A stretch of DNA of 64,000 nucleotides from Allobosea sp. CS1GBMeth4 (GCF_900185715.1 NZ_FYAS01000004.1:17461-81460); one strand, 5' to 3'. Shown: positions 52,906-63,395, counted from the stretch's first letter. Translations and numbers: made by a program. Notes: a model not told the origin generated them from the letters alone.

Positions 52906-55900
52906 TCAGGCCGGCTTGCCGATGTCCGTCACCTTGGTGGGCGCGGCCGAGTCCTTGCCGCCGAGCCGGCGCGAGAGCTCTTCCATGACGAGGAAGATCA
53001 CCGGGGTGATGAACAGGGTCAGCACCTGCGAGACGATCAGCCCGCCGACCACGGCGAGGCCAAGCGGCTGGCGCAATTCGGCGCTGGCGCCGGCACCGAT
53101 CGCGATCGGCAGGGCGCCGAGGATCGCGGCCAGGGTCGTCATCATGATCGGCCGGAAGCGGCGCAGGCAGGCTTCGCGGATCGCGGTCCGGGGCAGCTCG
53201 CCGGCGCGCTGCAGTTCGAGCGCGACGTCGATCATCATGATCGCGTTCTTCTTGACGATGCCGATCAGCATCAGGAGCCCGATCACGGCGATGACCGAGA
53301 GGTCGAGGCCGAAGAGCTTCAGCGTCAGCAGCGCGCCGAGTGCCGCCGCCGGCAGGCCGGTCAGGATGGTCAGCGGATGGATGAAGCTCTCATAGAGGAT
53401 GCCGAGCACGATGTAGATCGTCAGCACCGCGCCGGCGATCAGCAGGCCCTGATTGCCGAGCGATTGCTGGAAGGTCTGGGCGACGCCGGCGAAGCTGGTG
53501 GCGATCTGCGGCGGCAGGCCGAGCTGCGCCTTGATCGCGTCGACGCGCTGCACGGCCTCGCCGAGCGCGCGGCCGGCGGGCAGGTTGAAGGAGAGGGTGA
53601 CAGCCGGGAGCTGGCCGAGCTGGTTGACGGTGAGCGGGCCGGCCTTGCGCTCGATCCGGGCGAAGGAACCGAGCGGCACGAGCGCGCCCGAGGAGGCGCG
53701 GAAGCGGATCTGGTCGAGCCGTCCGTCCGACCAGGCGATGCTGGGGTCGAACTCGATGATGACCTGATAGCTGTCGCTGGTGGTGTAGATCGTCGAGATC
53801 TGGCGCACGCCGAAGCCGGAATAGAGGCTGGAGCGCAGCACGTCGGCGGTGATGCCCATGGATTGCGCCTTGGCGCGGTCGACGACGAGGTTGGCGAGCA
53901 GGGCCTTGTTCTGCAGGTCGCTGGTGACGTCGACGAAGAGCGGATCATGGCGCATCGCCTCCAGCATCCTGCCCGACCAGTCGGAGAGCGCCGCCTGATC
54001 GATCGACTGCATCACGAACTGGTACTGGCTCTTGGAGGCGCGCGCGCCGATGTTGAGGTTCTGCACCGGCGACATGTAGGTCGCGATGCCCGGGATCGCC
54101 GCGAGCTGGCGGCGCAGTTCGCCAAGCAGCTGCTGCAAGGGCGGTCGCTCCTCCTTGGGCTTCAGCTCGACGAAGAGCCGTCCGGCATTGAGGCTGCCGG
54201 AGGAGCCGCCGGAGCCGATGCTCGAGGCGACATGGGCGACATGCGGCGAACGCCGGAAGACCGCCTCGACCTGCTGCTGCAAGGCGGACATGGCGTCGAA
54301 GGAGATGTCCTGGCGCGCCTCGGTCGCGACCTGGAGCTGTCCGATATCCTCCTGCGGGAAGAAGCCCTTGGGGATGGTCACCACCAGCCAGGCGCTGGCG
54401 GCGACGCTGGCGAGGAAGAGCATCAGCACCGTGCGGCGGTAGTCGAGACTGAGGTCGAGGCCGGCGCGATAGGCGCCGAGCAGGGCGTCGAAACCGCGTT
54501 CGAGGATCGCGAGGCGGTCCTTGCCGTCGCCGGCGCCGCGGGCGGCAGCGCTCGCGCCGAGCCGGGCGCACATCATCGGCGTCAGGGTCAGCGAGACGAA
54601 GGCCGAGGCGAGGATGGCGACGGTGACGACCACGGCGAACTCGTTGAAGACGCGCCCGATCACGCCGCCCATCAGCAGCACGGGAATGAAGACCGCGACC
54701 AGCGAGAGCGAGATCGAGACGATGGTGAAACCGATCTCGCTCGCGCCCTTCAGCGCCGCGTCGAAGGCGGAGAGACCGTCCTCCTCCATATGCCGGACGA
54801 TGTTCTCCAGCATGACGATGGCGTCGTCGACGACGAGGCCGACCGCCAGCGTCAGGCCGAGCAGCGAGATATTGTCGATCGAGAAATCAAGCAGGTACAT
54901 CGCCCCCAGCGTCGCGATCAGCGAGATCGGCACCGCCACCGCCGGGATCAGCGTCGCAGTGAAGCGGCGCAGGAAGAGGAAGATCACCGCGACGACCAGC
55001 ACGATCGTCAGGCCCAGCGTGAACTGCACGTCCTCGACCGCCTGGCGGATCGAACTGGAGCGGTCGTTGAGCAGGCCGAGCGTGGTCGCCGGCGGCAGCA
55101 GCGACTGCATCTGGCCGATCGCGGCCCTGACGCGGTCGACGACCTCGACCGTGTTGGCGTCGGGCTGGCGGAAGACCGCGACCACGAGGGCGCGCGAGCC
55201 GTCATACCAGCTGGCGAGCTGCAGGTTCTCGACCGAGTCGATCACCCTGGCGACGTCGCCGAGCCGGACCGGCCGGCCGTCGCGGGTGGCGACGATGATG
55301 TCGGCGAACTGCGCGGCGTCGGCGAGCTGGGTCTGCGCCTCGAGCGTCAGCTGCTGCGGGCCGGACTGCAGGGTGCCGACCGGCGTGTTGGCGTTGGCGG
55401 CGGTGATCGCCGCCTGCAATTCGTTGATGCCGATGCCGCGGGCGGCGAGCGCAGTCGGGTCGACCTGGATGCGCACGGCATATTTCTGGCTGCCGAAGAT
55501 CTGGACCTGCGCCACGCCTTCGACGGTGGAGAGCGTCGGCGAGAGCACCTGCTGGACGAAGGCGTCGATCCTGGAGAGCGGCGTGACCTCGCTCTTCAGC
55601 GCCAGGAGCAGGATCGGCGCGTCGGCGGGATTGAACTTGCGATAGCTCGGCGGCGTCGTCATCTCGGCCGGGAGCTGGCGCTGGGTGCGGGCGATCGCGG
55701 CCTGGACGTCGGCCGCCGCCGCATCGATATCGCGGTCGAGCGCGAACTGGATCGCGATCGAGGTCGACCCCTGCGCGTTGGTGGTGGCGATCGAGTCGAT
55801 GCCGGCGATGGTGGCGAACTGCTTGATCAGTGGCGTCGCCACCGAGGTCGCCATGATCTCCGGCGAGGCGCCGGGCAGTTGCGCCGAGACGTTGACGACC

Positions 55901-56028
55901 GGGAACTCGGCCCGCGGCAGCGCCGCGACGGGAAGCGAGCGCCAGGCGAACAGGCCGCCGAGGATGAGCGCGCACGACATCAGGATCGTCGCGACGGGGT
56001 GGCGGATGCAGAAGGCCGAGACCGACAT
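52906..56028 (-). CDS. RND efflux pump permease, MdtB/MdtC-like
   Basis: The 1040-residue inner-membrane transporter has the HAE-1 features: TM1 AFCIRHPVATILMSCALILGG, the porter domain, the central VGLVVDDAIVMLENIVRHME with the proton-relay Asp pair, and late TM segments VIAVIGLLMLIGIVKKNAIMMIDVALELQ. It exports drugs or other amphiphiles with proton influx. The gene is full length. It lies 9 bases after the adaptor gene, which is frameshifted, so the pump may lack a partner unless another adaptor serves it. Confidence 0.95.
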   Translation of the reverse strand: MSVSAFCIRHPVATILMSCALILGGLFAWRSLPVAALPRAEFPVVNVSAQLPGASPEIMATSVATPLIKQFATIAGIDSIATTNAQGSTSIAIQFALDRDIDAAAADVQAAIARTQRQLPAEMTTPPSYRKFNPADAPILLLALKSEVTPLSRIDAFVQQVLSPTLSTVEGVAQVQIFGSQKYAVRIQVDPTALAARGIGINELQAAITAANANTPVGTLQSGPQQLTLEAQTQLADAAQFADIIVATRDGRPVRLGDVARVIDSVENLQLASWYDGSRALVVAVFRQPDANTVEVVDRVRAAIGQMQSLLPPATTLGLLNDRSSSIRQAVEDVQFTLGLTIVLVVAVIFLFLRRFTATLIPAVAVPISLIATLGAMYLLDFSIDNISLLGLTLAVGLVVDDAIVMLENIVRHMEEDGLSAFDAALKGASEIGFTIVSISLSLVAVFIPVLLMGGVIGRVFNEFAVVVTVAILASAFVSLTLTPMMCARLGASAAARGAGDGKDRLAILERGFDALLGAYRAGLDLSLDYRRTVLMLFLASVAASAWLVVTIPKGFFPQEDIGQLQVATEARQDISFDAMSALQQQVEAVFRRSPHVAHVASSIGSGGSSGSLNAGRLFVELKPKEERPPLQQLLGELRRQLAAIPGIATYMSPVQNLNIGARASKSQYQFVMQSIDQAALSDWSGRMLEAMRHDPLFVDVTSDLQNKALLANLVVDRAKAQSMGITADVLRSSLYSGFGVRQISTIYTTSDSYQVIIEFDPSIAWSDGRLDQIRFRASSGALVPLGSFARIERKAGPLTVNQLGQLPAVTLSFNLPAGRALGEAVQRVDAIKAQLGLPPQIATSFAGVAQTFQQSLGNQGLLIAGAVLTIYIVLGILYESFIHPLTILTGLPAAALGALLTLKLFGLDLSVIAVIGLLMLIGIVKKNAIMMIDVALELQRAGELPRTAIREACLRRFRPIMMTTLAAILGALPIAIGAGASAELRQPLGLAVVGGLIVSQVLTLFITPVIFLVMEELSRRLGGKDSAAPTKVTDIGKPA

Positions 56029-56037
56029 GGCGCGCCC

Positions 56038-57182
56038 TCACGGACTGGCGGTTTGCTGGCCGGCCAGCCTGACCCGGGCGCCGGGCGCCAGCCGCGACTG
56101 CCCCTCGGTGACGACCTTCTCGTCCTGCGACAGGCCGGAGGCGAGCGCCGCGACGCCGTTCTCGTTCGAGGCCACCTTGACCGGCCTCGCCTCGACCGTG
56201 CCGTCGGGGGCGACGACATAGACGAACGGGCCCTTCTGGCCCTCCTGCAGGGCGACCGACGGGATCGTCAGCGCCGCAGGCAGGGTGCCGAGCGCGACCA
56301 CGACATCGACATACTCCCCAGGCCAGAGCCGGTGCGGCTCGTTCGTGAACAGAGCCTTCACGCCGACCGTGCCCGAAGGGATGTCGACCGCCGAATCGAT
56401 GAAGGAGAGGTCGCCGGTGCCGAGTTCCTCGTGCGTGCCGGAGGCGAAGGCGGTCACCCTCGCCGGATTCTGCGCCGCGGCCGCCGTCCGCAGCAGGGCG
56501 AGGTCGCGCTCGGGCAGGGTGAAGGCGACGCGGATCGGGGCGAGCTCCGTCACGGTGACGAGGTTGGCGCTGGCGTCGTTGGCGCGCACCGCGTTGCCCG
56601 GCGTCGCCGTGATGGCGCCGAGCCGGCCGGAGATCGGGGCGGTGATCCTGGTGTAGCCGAGCCGGACGCGGTCGAGCGCCAGCGTCGCCTCGTCCGCCTT
56701 GATGGCGGCGGCGGCGACGGCCTCGTCGGCGGTGGCCTGGTCGAACGCCTGCTGCGTGCCGGCGCCCTTGTCGACGAGGCTCTTCTGGCGGGCGAGATCG
56801 GCGCGCTTCTGCGCCAGGGTCGCCTTGTCGCGCTCGACATTGGCCTCGTCGCGGGCGACCTGCGCCCTGAGCTCGCGATCGTCGAGGTGAAGAGCAGGTC
56901 GCCCTGCCTGACCTCCTGGCCCTCCCTGACGTGCTGCTCGGCGATGACGCCGTCGAGCCGGGACTTGACCGCGACGATCGCCGCCGGCTCGGCGAAGCCG
57001 ATCGAACGGCGCGTGACCGGCACTTCGGCGCGCGCCGCGAGGATGGTCGTGACCGGGGTCGCCGGCGCCTCTGCGCGCCGTTCGGCCCGGGCCGGCTGCG
57101 GGCCGTCCTGCTGCCTGATCACGCGATAGGCGGCGAGGGCGGCGGCAGCCGCCGCGAGGGCTATGACGGCGTAACGTTTCAT
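56038..57182 (-). pseudogene. RND efflux periplasmic adaptor (HlyD/MFP family), frameshifted
   Basis: The N-terminal part, starting [19 protein letters not shown] at 57182, and the C-terminal part (DDRELRAQVARDEANVERDKATLAQKRADL onward) are in different frames. They join if one base is added in the GAGG run at 56884-56887: the restored text reads DLLFT-LDDREL. The repaired protein would have 381 residues, with lipoyl halves, alpha-hairpin and beta-barrel intact (LPERDLALLR, DGTVEARPVKVASNENG). This is either a real disruption or a one-base sequencing error. The permease follows on the same strand. Confidence 0.85.
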
Positions 57183-57295
57183 CGGCGGTCTCGGCGCAGC
57201 GCTGTCGAGGACGCGCCACTGTAGAGGCCGGGCGTGGCGACGAGCCTGTCCGCCGGATGAACTCTTGGTAATGCCGGCGGCGGCGGCCGGCGCGC

Positions 57296-59800
57296 TCAGG
57301 CCATCGCCGCCTTCACCGTCTCGACGAGCTGCTTCATCGTGAAGGGCTTGGGCAGGAAGTGGAAATCCTCGCCCTCGGGCAGGTTCTTGCGGAAGGCTTC
57401 CTCGGCATAGCCGGAGACGAAGACGACCTTGGTCGCCGGGTTGCGCTTGCGCAATTCGCCGAGCAGCGTCGGGCCGTCCATTTCGGGCATGACCACGTCG
57501 GAGATGACGAGGTCGATCTTGCCCTCGTGCTGCTTGAACAGATCGAGTGCCTCGACGCCGGAGGCGGCTTCGTGGACGGTGTAGCCGCGCGAGACGAGCA
57601 TGCGGGCGTTGAGCGCGCGCACCGCGTCCTCGTCCTCGACCAGCAGGATGACGCCGGCGCCGGTATGGTCGGCGGCGGCCTTCTTCGGCGCCTCCCGGCT
57701 GGCGGCCTCGGCCGCGATGTCCTCCTCGGTCGGGACATAGCGCGGCAGGAAGATGCGGAAATTCGTGCCGCGGCCGACGACCGAGTCGCAGAAGACGAAG
57801 CCGCCGGTCTGCTTGACGATGCCGTAGACCATGGAGAGGCCGAGGCCGGTGCCCTTGCCGACCTCCTTGGTGGTGAAGAACGGCTCGAAGATCTTTTCCA
57901 GATGCTCCTGCGGGATGCCGGTGCCGCTGTCCTCGACCTCGAGCAGGACATAGTCGGCGGCGGGCAGGGCGTCGTAGCCGAGCTCGCCGACCTCGCCGGC
58001 CGGCACGTTGCGGGTGCGCACCTGCAGCTTGCCGCCGCTCTGCATTGCGTCGCGGGCGTTGACGGCGAGGTTGACCACGACCTGCTCGAGCTGGCCGAGA
58101 TCGGCCTTGACCGGCCAGAGGTCGCGCCCCTGGCGGACATCGAGCGAGATCTTGTCGGCGACGACGCGCTTCAGCATCAGCGAGAGATCGGAGAGCACGT
58201 CGCCGAGCGCCAGCACCTGCGGGCGCAGTGTCTGCCGGCGCGAGAAGGCGAGCAATTGCCGGACCAGCGAGGCCGCCCGATAGGCGTTCTGCTTGATCTG
58301 CATGATGTCCGGGAAGGACGGATCGGTCGGCTTGTGGCTGGCGAGCAGGAACTCGGAGGCGTTGATGATGACCTGCAGCACGTTGTTGAAGTCGTGCGCG
58401 ATGCCGCCGGCGAGCTGGCCGACCGCCTGCATCTTGCCGGCCTGGTCCATGTTGTCCTTGAGCTTGCGCTCGGCGGTGGTCTCCAGCGCGTAGACGATGG
58501 CGCGCTCGCCGTCGGCATCCTCGCTCGCCGGAACGGGCGAGAGATAGAGCCGGGCCGAGCGGCCGTCCTCGCCGGCGAGCGTCACGTCGAGTGGCGCGAT
58601 CTCGCCCTTGCCGGCGAGCGCCGCCTCGAAGGCCTGGGCGAAGGCGCCGTTGCCGTTGACCAGCTCCTGGATCGTCGCCGGCTGGGCGCCGCCTTGCGTC
58701 AGGCGGGCGAAGGAAGCGTTCGAGCGCAGGATCGCGCCGTGGCGGTCGACGGTCGCGATCGCCATCGGCGTCGCATGGAAGAAGCGGGCGAAGCGCGCCT
58801 CGGCGTCGGTATGGCGGTCGGCCCCGGCCTCGCCGGCGGCGCGGTTGAGCACCAGCGTGCGCGAGGCCCCGGCGCGTCCGTCCTGGCCGAAGGCGACCTG
58901 ATGGTGCAGCCGGACCGGCAGCGACTGGCCGTTGCGGCGGCGCAGATCGACGTCCAGCACCTCGATGCGGACATCGCCGGGCTGGCCGCGAATGGCCTGG
59001 ATCAGCGCTGTGGCGTTCGGCGAGGCGATATCGTCGAGCTGCAGGCCGCCGGAACCGAAGCGGGCGAGATCGTAGTCGAGCCAGCCGGCCAGCGTCGCGT
59101 TGAGATAGGGCACCTCGCCATCGGCGTCGATGGAGAGGAAGCCGGCCGGAGCGTGGTCGAGATAGTCGATGGCGTGCTGGAGTTCCTGGAAGGCGTTCTC
59201 CTGGCGCTCGCGCTCGGGCGTGATGTCGGCGACGCTCCACAGGCAGGCGGGCCGGCCTGCGCGCGTGATCGGCGAGACGCGCACGCGATACCAGCCGACG
59301 GCGCCGCGCTGGTTCAGCGCCGGCTCGAGCCGGATCTCCTCCGACAGCCGGCGGCCGGCACGGGCGGCGGTGGCGAGGCGGTAGATCGCCTCCGAGACCT
59401 CGGCCCGGCCTTTGAACAGACGCTCGACCGGCGTGATCTCGCTGGCATTGCGGGCGCCGGCGAGGGCGAGATAAGCCTCGTTGGCGTAAACGATGCGGCT
59501 GTCGCCCTCGCTGACGACGATGCCGTCCTCGGCGCCGTCGACGATCGCCTTGGTCAGGTCGTTGCGCGCGGCGCGCCCGGCGAACTGGACCAGCCCGATC
59601 GCGAAGGCGAACAGGGAGAAGACGCCGACGACGGAGAGCAGCGCGAGCAGGCCGAGGATCAGCGGCTGCGCCCATTCGTTGGCGATGAAGCCGAGCGCGA
59701 TCGCGGCGCCGACCAGGAGGCCGGCGACCAGAAGGATGATCCCGACATGGCCGGGCCGGTCGGAGCGGTCGATCGCGGTCGATGCCGTGCTTGCGCTCAT
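57296..59800 (-). CDS. cckA: Cell-cycle hybrid histidine kinase CckA
   Basis: The 834-residue kinase has two N-terminal membrane segments (about residues 20-40 and 48-72), PAS domains (first about 85-190), the HisKA region [25 protein letters not shown] with the phospho-His near residue 469, an ATPase domain ([11 protein letters not shown]) and a C-terminal receiver with [12 protein letters not shown] (Asp near 767). [24 protein letters not shown] is highly specific for CckA. In known systems it phosphorylates ChpT and thereby CtrA. It lies 84 bases after flhB on the same strand. Confidence 0.93.
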   Translation of the reverse strand: MSASTASTAIDRSDRPGHVGIILLVAGLLVGAAIALGFIANEWAQPLILGLLALLSVVGVFSLFAFAIGLVQFAGRAARNDLTKAIVDGAEDGIVVSEGDSRIVYANEAYLALAGARNASEITPVERLFKGRAEVSEAIYRLATAARAGRRLSEEIRLEPALNQRGAVGWYRVRVSPITRAGRPACLWSVADITPERERQENAFQELQHAIDYLDHAPAGFLSIDADGEVPYLNATLAGWLDYDLARFGSGGLQLDDIASPNATALIQAIRGQPGDVRIEVLDVDLRRRNGQSLPVRLHHQVAFGQDGRAGASRTLVLNRAAGEAGADRHTDAEARFARFFHATPMAIATVDRHGAILRSNASFARLTQGGAQPATIQELVNGNGAFAQAFEAALAGKGEIAPLDVTLAGEDGRSARLYLSPVPASEDADGERAIVYALETTAERKLKDNMDQAGKMQAVGQLAGGIAHDFNNVLQVIINASEFLLASHKPTDPSFPDIMQIKQNAYRAASLVRQLLAFSRRQTLRPQVLALGDVLSDLSLMLKRVVADKISLDVRQGRDLWPVKADLGQLEQVVVNLAVNARDAMQSGGKLQVRTRNVPAGEVGELGYDALPAADYVLLEVEDSGTGIPQEHLEKIFEPFFTTKEVGKGTGLGLSMVYGIVKQTGGFVFCDSVVGRGTNFRIFLPRYVPTEEDIAAEAASREAPKKAAADHTGAGVILLVEDEDAVRALNARMLVSRGYTVHEAASGVEALDLFKQHEGKIDLVISDVVMPEMDGPTLLGELRKRNPATKVVFVSGYAEEAFRKNLPEGEDFHFLPKPFTMKQLVETVKAAMA

Positions 59801-59884
59801 TGCAGCGGGTCCGTTTCCTTCAATCGCCCGTCAGCGGTGGGTCGAGGCCGGCAATAGCCCAGGAAGGCCGGCCCAGCCAGCGAG

Positions 59885-60952
59885 TTAGGCGCGCCGGCGC
59901 TTCAGGCGCAAGACGTATCCGATGACTTCCGCCACCGCCTGATAGTGTTCGACAGGAATTTCGTCGTCGACCTCGACGGTGGCATAGAGGGCGCGGGCGA
60001 GGGGCGGGTTCTCGACGATCGGGATGCTGTGCTCGCCGGCGACCTCGCGGATCTTGAGCGCGATCGCGTCGACGCCCTTGGCGAGGCAGACAGGCGCGCC
60101 CTGGCCCTGCTCGTATTGCAGGGCGACGGCGTAGTGGGTCGGGTTGGTGATGATCACCGTCGCCTTCGGCACCTGCGCCATCATGCGCGAGCGGGCGCGC
60201 TGGGCGCGCAGCTGCCGGAGCTTGGCCTTCACCTCGGGATTGCCCTCGGTGTTCTTGTATTCGTCCTTGAGTTCCTGCTTGGTCATGCGCTGGCGCCGGT
60301 ACCAGCTGAAGCGCTGGTAGCCGAAATCGCCGATGGCGATGATCGCGAAGATGGCGAGCACCCCGGCCATCAGCTTGACCGTCAGGACGAGGACGGCCGG
60401 CAGCAGGGCATGCACGTCCATCTGGGCGAAGCCCTGGAGCCGGTCACGCTCGCCCCAGAGCACGAGCCAGACGCCGACGCCGACGAGGAGGATCTTGGCG
60501 AGCCCCTTGGCGAAGTTGACCCAGGCTTCCTTGCCGAAGATGCGCTTGGCGCCGGCCATGGGCGAGATCCGGTCGAATTTCGGCATCAGCGGCTCGGTGG
60601 TCCAGAGCGGCTTGTGCTGGATCAGGGCGCCGGCGAGCGCGGCAAGCAGGATCAGACCGAGCGGCACGACGAGGGCGCCGAAGCCGGTCATCACCGCCTT
60701 GCTGGTGACATGGAAGAGGGCGCCCGCGTCGTCGGAGACCTGATGGGCGTTCATCAGGAAAGAGCGCAGCGAGAGCGCGGCGTCGCGGGCGGCGCTGCCG
60801 GCGCCGATCAGAAGCGCCAGCGTGAAGCCGCAGAGCACGAAGAAGGTGCCGATCTCCTGCGAGCGCGCGACGTCGCCCTTCTCGATGGCTTCGTCGAGCT
60901 TTCGCTGGGTCGGTTCTTCCGTGCGGTCTTCGTTCTCGGCGCCCTCGGCCAT
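59885..60952 (-). CDS. flhB: Flagellar export switch protein FlhB
   Basis: The 355-residue protein has EDRTEEPTQRKLDEAIEKGDVARSQEI at the N-terminus, four membrane segments, and the self-cleavage motif NPTHYAVALQY near residue 270. FlhB switches the export gate from hook to filament substrates after autocleavage between N and P. It follows fliR by 12 bases and precedes cckA. Confidence 0.96.
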   Translation of the reverse strand: MAEGAENEDRTEEPTQRKLDEAIEKGDVARSQEIGTFFVLCGFTLALLIGAGSAARDAALSLRSFLMNAHQVSDDAGALFHVTSKAVMTGFGALVVPLGLILLAALAGALIQHKPLWTTEPLMPKFDRISPMAGAKRIFGKEAWVNFAKGLAKILLVGVGVWLVLWGERDRLQGFAQMDVHALLPAVLVLTVKLMAGVLAIFAIIAIGDFGYQRFSWYRRQRMTKQELKDEYKNTEGNPEVKAKLRQLRAQRARSRMMAQVPKATVIITNPTHYAVALQYEQGQGAPVCLAKGVDAIALKIREVAGEHSIPIVENPPLARALYATVEVDDEIPVEHYQAVAEVIGYVLRLKRRRA

Positions 60953-60964
60953 GCCCGAGCCTCC

Positions 60965-61723
60965 TCAGCCGCCGATGAACTGGCGCAGGAAGGCGCCGAG
61001 ATCGTCGAGGAAGACGCCCATCATCACGCCGACCGCGGCGAGCAGTACCAGCATGCCGCCGAGGATCGAGGCGGGAATCGCGAGGAAGAAGACCTGGAGC
61101 TGCGGCATCAGCCGCGCCAGCACGCCGAGGCCGAGATTGAACAGCAGCCCGAAGACGATGAACGGCGCGGAGATCTGCACCGCGAGCGCAAAGCCCTGCG
61201 TCATCGCCTTGAGCGCGAGCGTCATCACGTCGCCGATCTCCGGGAAGCCGCCGGGGGGCAGCAGCCGGTAGCTCTCATGAATGGCGCCGAGTGCGAGGTG
61301 ATGCAGGTCGGCCGCCAGGATCAGCGTGATGCCGAGCATGGAGAGGAAGTTGGCGAGAGACGGGTTCTGCAGGCCGCCGGTCGGGTCGACGGTGATGGCG
61401 AAGCCGAGGCCGAGCGTCTGGGCGATGATGAAGCCGGCGGTCTGCAGGGCGCCCATCAGCAGGCGCACGCTGGCGCCGATGACGAGGCCGACCAGGATCT
61501 CGCTGATCAGCAGCCCGCCCAGCCCGGCCGGGTCCTGCGGGATCGCGATCTGGCCGCGCGCCATCGGCAGGATGACGAGGGCGAGGAAGAAGGCGAGCGC
61601 GAGCCGGCCGCGCGAGAGGATGAAGCGCTCGCCGATGCCCGGCATCAGCATGACGAGAGTGCCGACGCGCGCGAAGACCAGCACGAACAGCGCGCTGATC
61701 TCGGGCAGGATGGCGATCTGCAT
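60965..61723 (-). CDS. fliR: Flagellar export gate protein FliR
   Basis: The 252-residue membrane protein has several hydrophobic segments and the FliR pattern: LPEISALFVLVFARVGTLVMLMPGIGE, then LAFFLALVILPM, and later ALQISAPFIVFGLLFNLGLGVLARLMPQLQVFFLAIP. It joins FliP and FliQ in the export gate. The start at 61723 (MQIAILPEI) is favoured over 61804. It is 77 bases after fliQ. Confidence 0.93.
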   Translation of the reverse strand: MQIAILPEISALFVLVFARVGTLVMLMPGIGERFILSRGRLALAFFLALVILPMARGQIAIPQDPAGLGGLLISEILVGLVIGASVRLLMGALQTAGFIIAQTLGLGFAITVDPTGGLQNPSLANFLSMLGITLILAADLHHLALGAIHESYRLLPPGGFPEIGDVMTLALKAMTQGFALAVQISAPFIVFGLLFNLGLGVLARLMPQLQVFFLAIPASILGGMLVLLAAVGVMMGVFLDDLGAFLRQFIGG

Positions 61724-61800
61724 CGGGCGGACCCGGCTCCCGCGCCAGCATGGCGCGCCGGCCTGAGTCCGCGAGAAGGACGCGCTGGCCGGCGCAGGAC

Positions 61801-62067
61801 TCATTCGCCCGTGGCGATTCGGACGGCGACCCTGCCCATATAACCCGCCAGGGCGTCGCCCATGAACGGCAAAAACAACAGCATGGCCGCGAAGACGGCG
61901 ATGATCTTCGGCACGTAGACCAGGGTCTGCTCCTGGATTTGCGTCAGCGCCTGGACGAGCGAGACGACGAGGCCGACGACGAGCGCGATCAGCATCAGCG
62001 GCGCCCCGGCCTTGAGGAAGACGAGGATGCCGTCGCGGGCGACGTCGAGGATGGCTGCGGAGGTCAT
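61801..62067 (-). CDS. fliQ: Flagellar export gate protein FliQ
   Basis: The 88-residue protein has two membrane segments (LKAGAPLMLIALVVGLVVSLVQALTQIQEQTL and FVPKIIAVFAAMLLFLPF-like region), the FliQ pattern and length. Part of the flgB-flhB operon. Confidence 0.93.
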   Translation of the reverse strand: MTSAAILDVARDGILVFLKAGAPLMLIALVVGLVVSLVQALTQIQEQTLVYVPKIIAVFAAMLLFLPFMGDALAGYMGRVAVRIATGE

Positions 62068-62103
62068 CGGCTGGCGTTCCGTTCGGCGTTGGGCGGCGGG
62101 CCT

Positions 62104-62436
62104 TCAGACCGGCATCCGCATGATTTCCTCATAGGCGGCGATGACGCGGTCGCGCACCGCCACCAGCGTCTCGATCGCGGCCTCGCTCTCGGCGACCGCC
62201 GTGACCACGTCGACGACGTCGGAGCGGCCGGCGGCGACATTGGCGGCCTGGACGTCGGCCAGGCGGGCGCTCTGCGCCGTCGATTCCAGCGCCTTGCCGA
62301 CGAGGGCGGAGAAGTCGGGCAGGCCGGCGCCGGCGCCGGCGAGGCCGCCGGTCGAGGCCGGCTTCTTCATCAGGCCGCTCGAACCGAGCCCCTGCATGGA
62401 GGCGTAGGCGCCGGCGGCGAAACTCGAGGTGGTCAT
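62104..62436 (-). CDS. fliE: Flagellar basal-body protein FliE
   Basis: The 110-residue protein contains PDFSALVGKALESTAQSARLADVQAANVAAGR and ESEAAIETLVAVRDRVIAAYEEIMRMPV, the FliE C-terminal signature. It links the MS-ring to the rod. The start at 62436 (MTTSSFAAG) is chosen; a start at 62502 would add an unrelated tail. It is 79 bases after flgC. Confidence 0.93.
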   Translation of the reverse strand: MTTSSFAAGAYASMQGLGSSGLMKKPASTGGLAGAGAGLPDFSALVGKALESTAQSARLADVQAANVAAGRSDVVDVVTAVAESEAAIETLVAVRDRVIAAYEEIMRMPV

Positions 62437-62515
62437 CGGATCAGCTCCGCTGGTTGGTTCGGCGCGAATTCTGCCGCTCGGCTGGTTCCCGCCGAACGGC
62501 ACGCGCGCTGCCGCG

Positions 62516-62926
62516 TCAGACGCGCAGGATGTCGATGGTGCGCTGGATCATCCGGCGCGTGGACGAGATCACGTTGAGGTTGGCCTCGTAGCTGCGCTGG
62601 GCCTCGCGCATGTCCATGGTCTCGACCAGGGAGTTGACGTTCGGCATGCGGACCTGGCCGCTCGCGTCGGCAGCGGGGTGCCCCGGATCGTATTTGGACC
62701 GGAAATCGCTGCGGTCGCGGCTGACGCGGCCGAGTTCGACGACCTGGGCCTCGAGCTCGCGGTCGAGCTTGCCCTGGAAGGTGACGATCTTGCGGCGATA
62801 GGGCTCGACCCCGGCGCGCTCCGGCGAGGAATCGGCGTTGGCGAGGTTCTCGGCGATGACGCGCATGCGGCCGGCCTGGCCCTTCAGGCCGGAGGCGGCG
62901 ACGGCGAGGCTCTTGAGCAGATCCAT
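62516..62926 (-). CDS. flgC: Flagellar proximal rod protein FlgC
   Basis: The 136-residue rod protein starts MDLLKSLAVAASGLKGQAGRMRVIAENLANADS and ends SLVETMDMREAQRSYEANLNVISSTRRMIQRTIDILRV, the rod-family signatures at both ends. It is 23 bases after flgB. Confidence 0.95.
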   Translation of the reverse strand: MDLLKSLAVAASGLKGQAGRMRVIAENLANADSSPERAGVEPYRRKIVTFQGKLDRELEAQVVELGRVSRDRSDFRSKYDPGHPAADASGQVRMPNVNSLVETMDMREAQRSYEANLNVISSTRRMIQRTIDILRV

Positions 62927-62949
62927 GATGCGGCTCCTGCGCGACCCGG

Positions 62950-63336
62950 TTAGCGACCCTTGCCGATCGCGATCTTCATCAGCCCGAGCCCCTTGCTGTA
63001 GAGCGAGGCGGCGAGCTGGTAGTCCGACTGGTTCTGCGCGACCTTCATCATCTCGTCCTCGAGGTTGACGCTGTTTCCGCTCGGGGTGGTCTCGAAGCGC
63101 TTCGGATCGCGCGGATCGAAGCCGCCGCGCTGGCCGGAAAGGCCGAGATGCAGCGGCGAGGTCTGGGCCAGGGTCACGCCGCCATTGCCGGGCGGGGAGG
63201 GCGCGCGCAGGTCGTGCGGCTTGAAGCGGGGCGTGTCGGCATTGGAGACGTTTTCGGCGAGCAGCTTCTGCCGGGCCTGGTGCCAGTGCATCCGCGTCTT
63301 CAACGCTCCCATCAGGTTCAGGCCGTTCTCCGCCAT
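62950..63336 (-). CDS. flgB: Flagellar proximal rod protein FlgB
   Basis: The 128-residue rod protein contains MHWHQARQKLLAENVSNADTPRFKPHDL and a C-terminal SVNLEDEMMKVAQNQSDYQLAASLYSKGLGLMKIAIGKGR. The start at 63336 (MAENGLNLM) is preferred over 63393. It is the first gene of the leftward operon flgB-flgC-fliE-fliQ-fliR-flhB (and perhaps cckA), and a perfect CtrA-type box lies 60 bases upstream. Confidence 0.95.
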   Translation of the reverse strand: MAENGLNLMGALKTRMHWHQARQKLLAENVSNADTPRFKPHDLRAPSPPGNGGVTLAQTSPLHLGLSGQRGGFDPRDPKRFETTPSGNSVNLEDEMMKVAQNQSDYQLAASLYSKGLGLMKIAIGKGR

Positions 63337-63395
63337 GGCCGCCGATCTCCCCGGCGGCCGCGCGCCGCACTGGGTAAATATTGCCGGGTGCATGG

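Noticed and set aside
53377..57129. 1250-codon open frame antisense to the RND pump
   Set aside because: Sense frame is an unmistakable RND permease; the shadow is Arg/Asp/Gly-rich.
56038..57219. Reading the efflux adaptor as one intact gene starting at 57219
   Set aside because: The first 110 residues in that frame are Arg/Pro-rich nonsense; the real signal peptide is in another frame from 57182. The frameshift explains both.
62516..63370. A 284-residue FlgC with a long N-terminal extension
   Set aside because: The extension is flgB read in another frame; FlgC starts at 62926.
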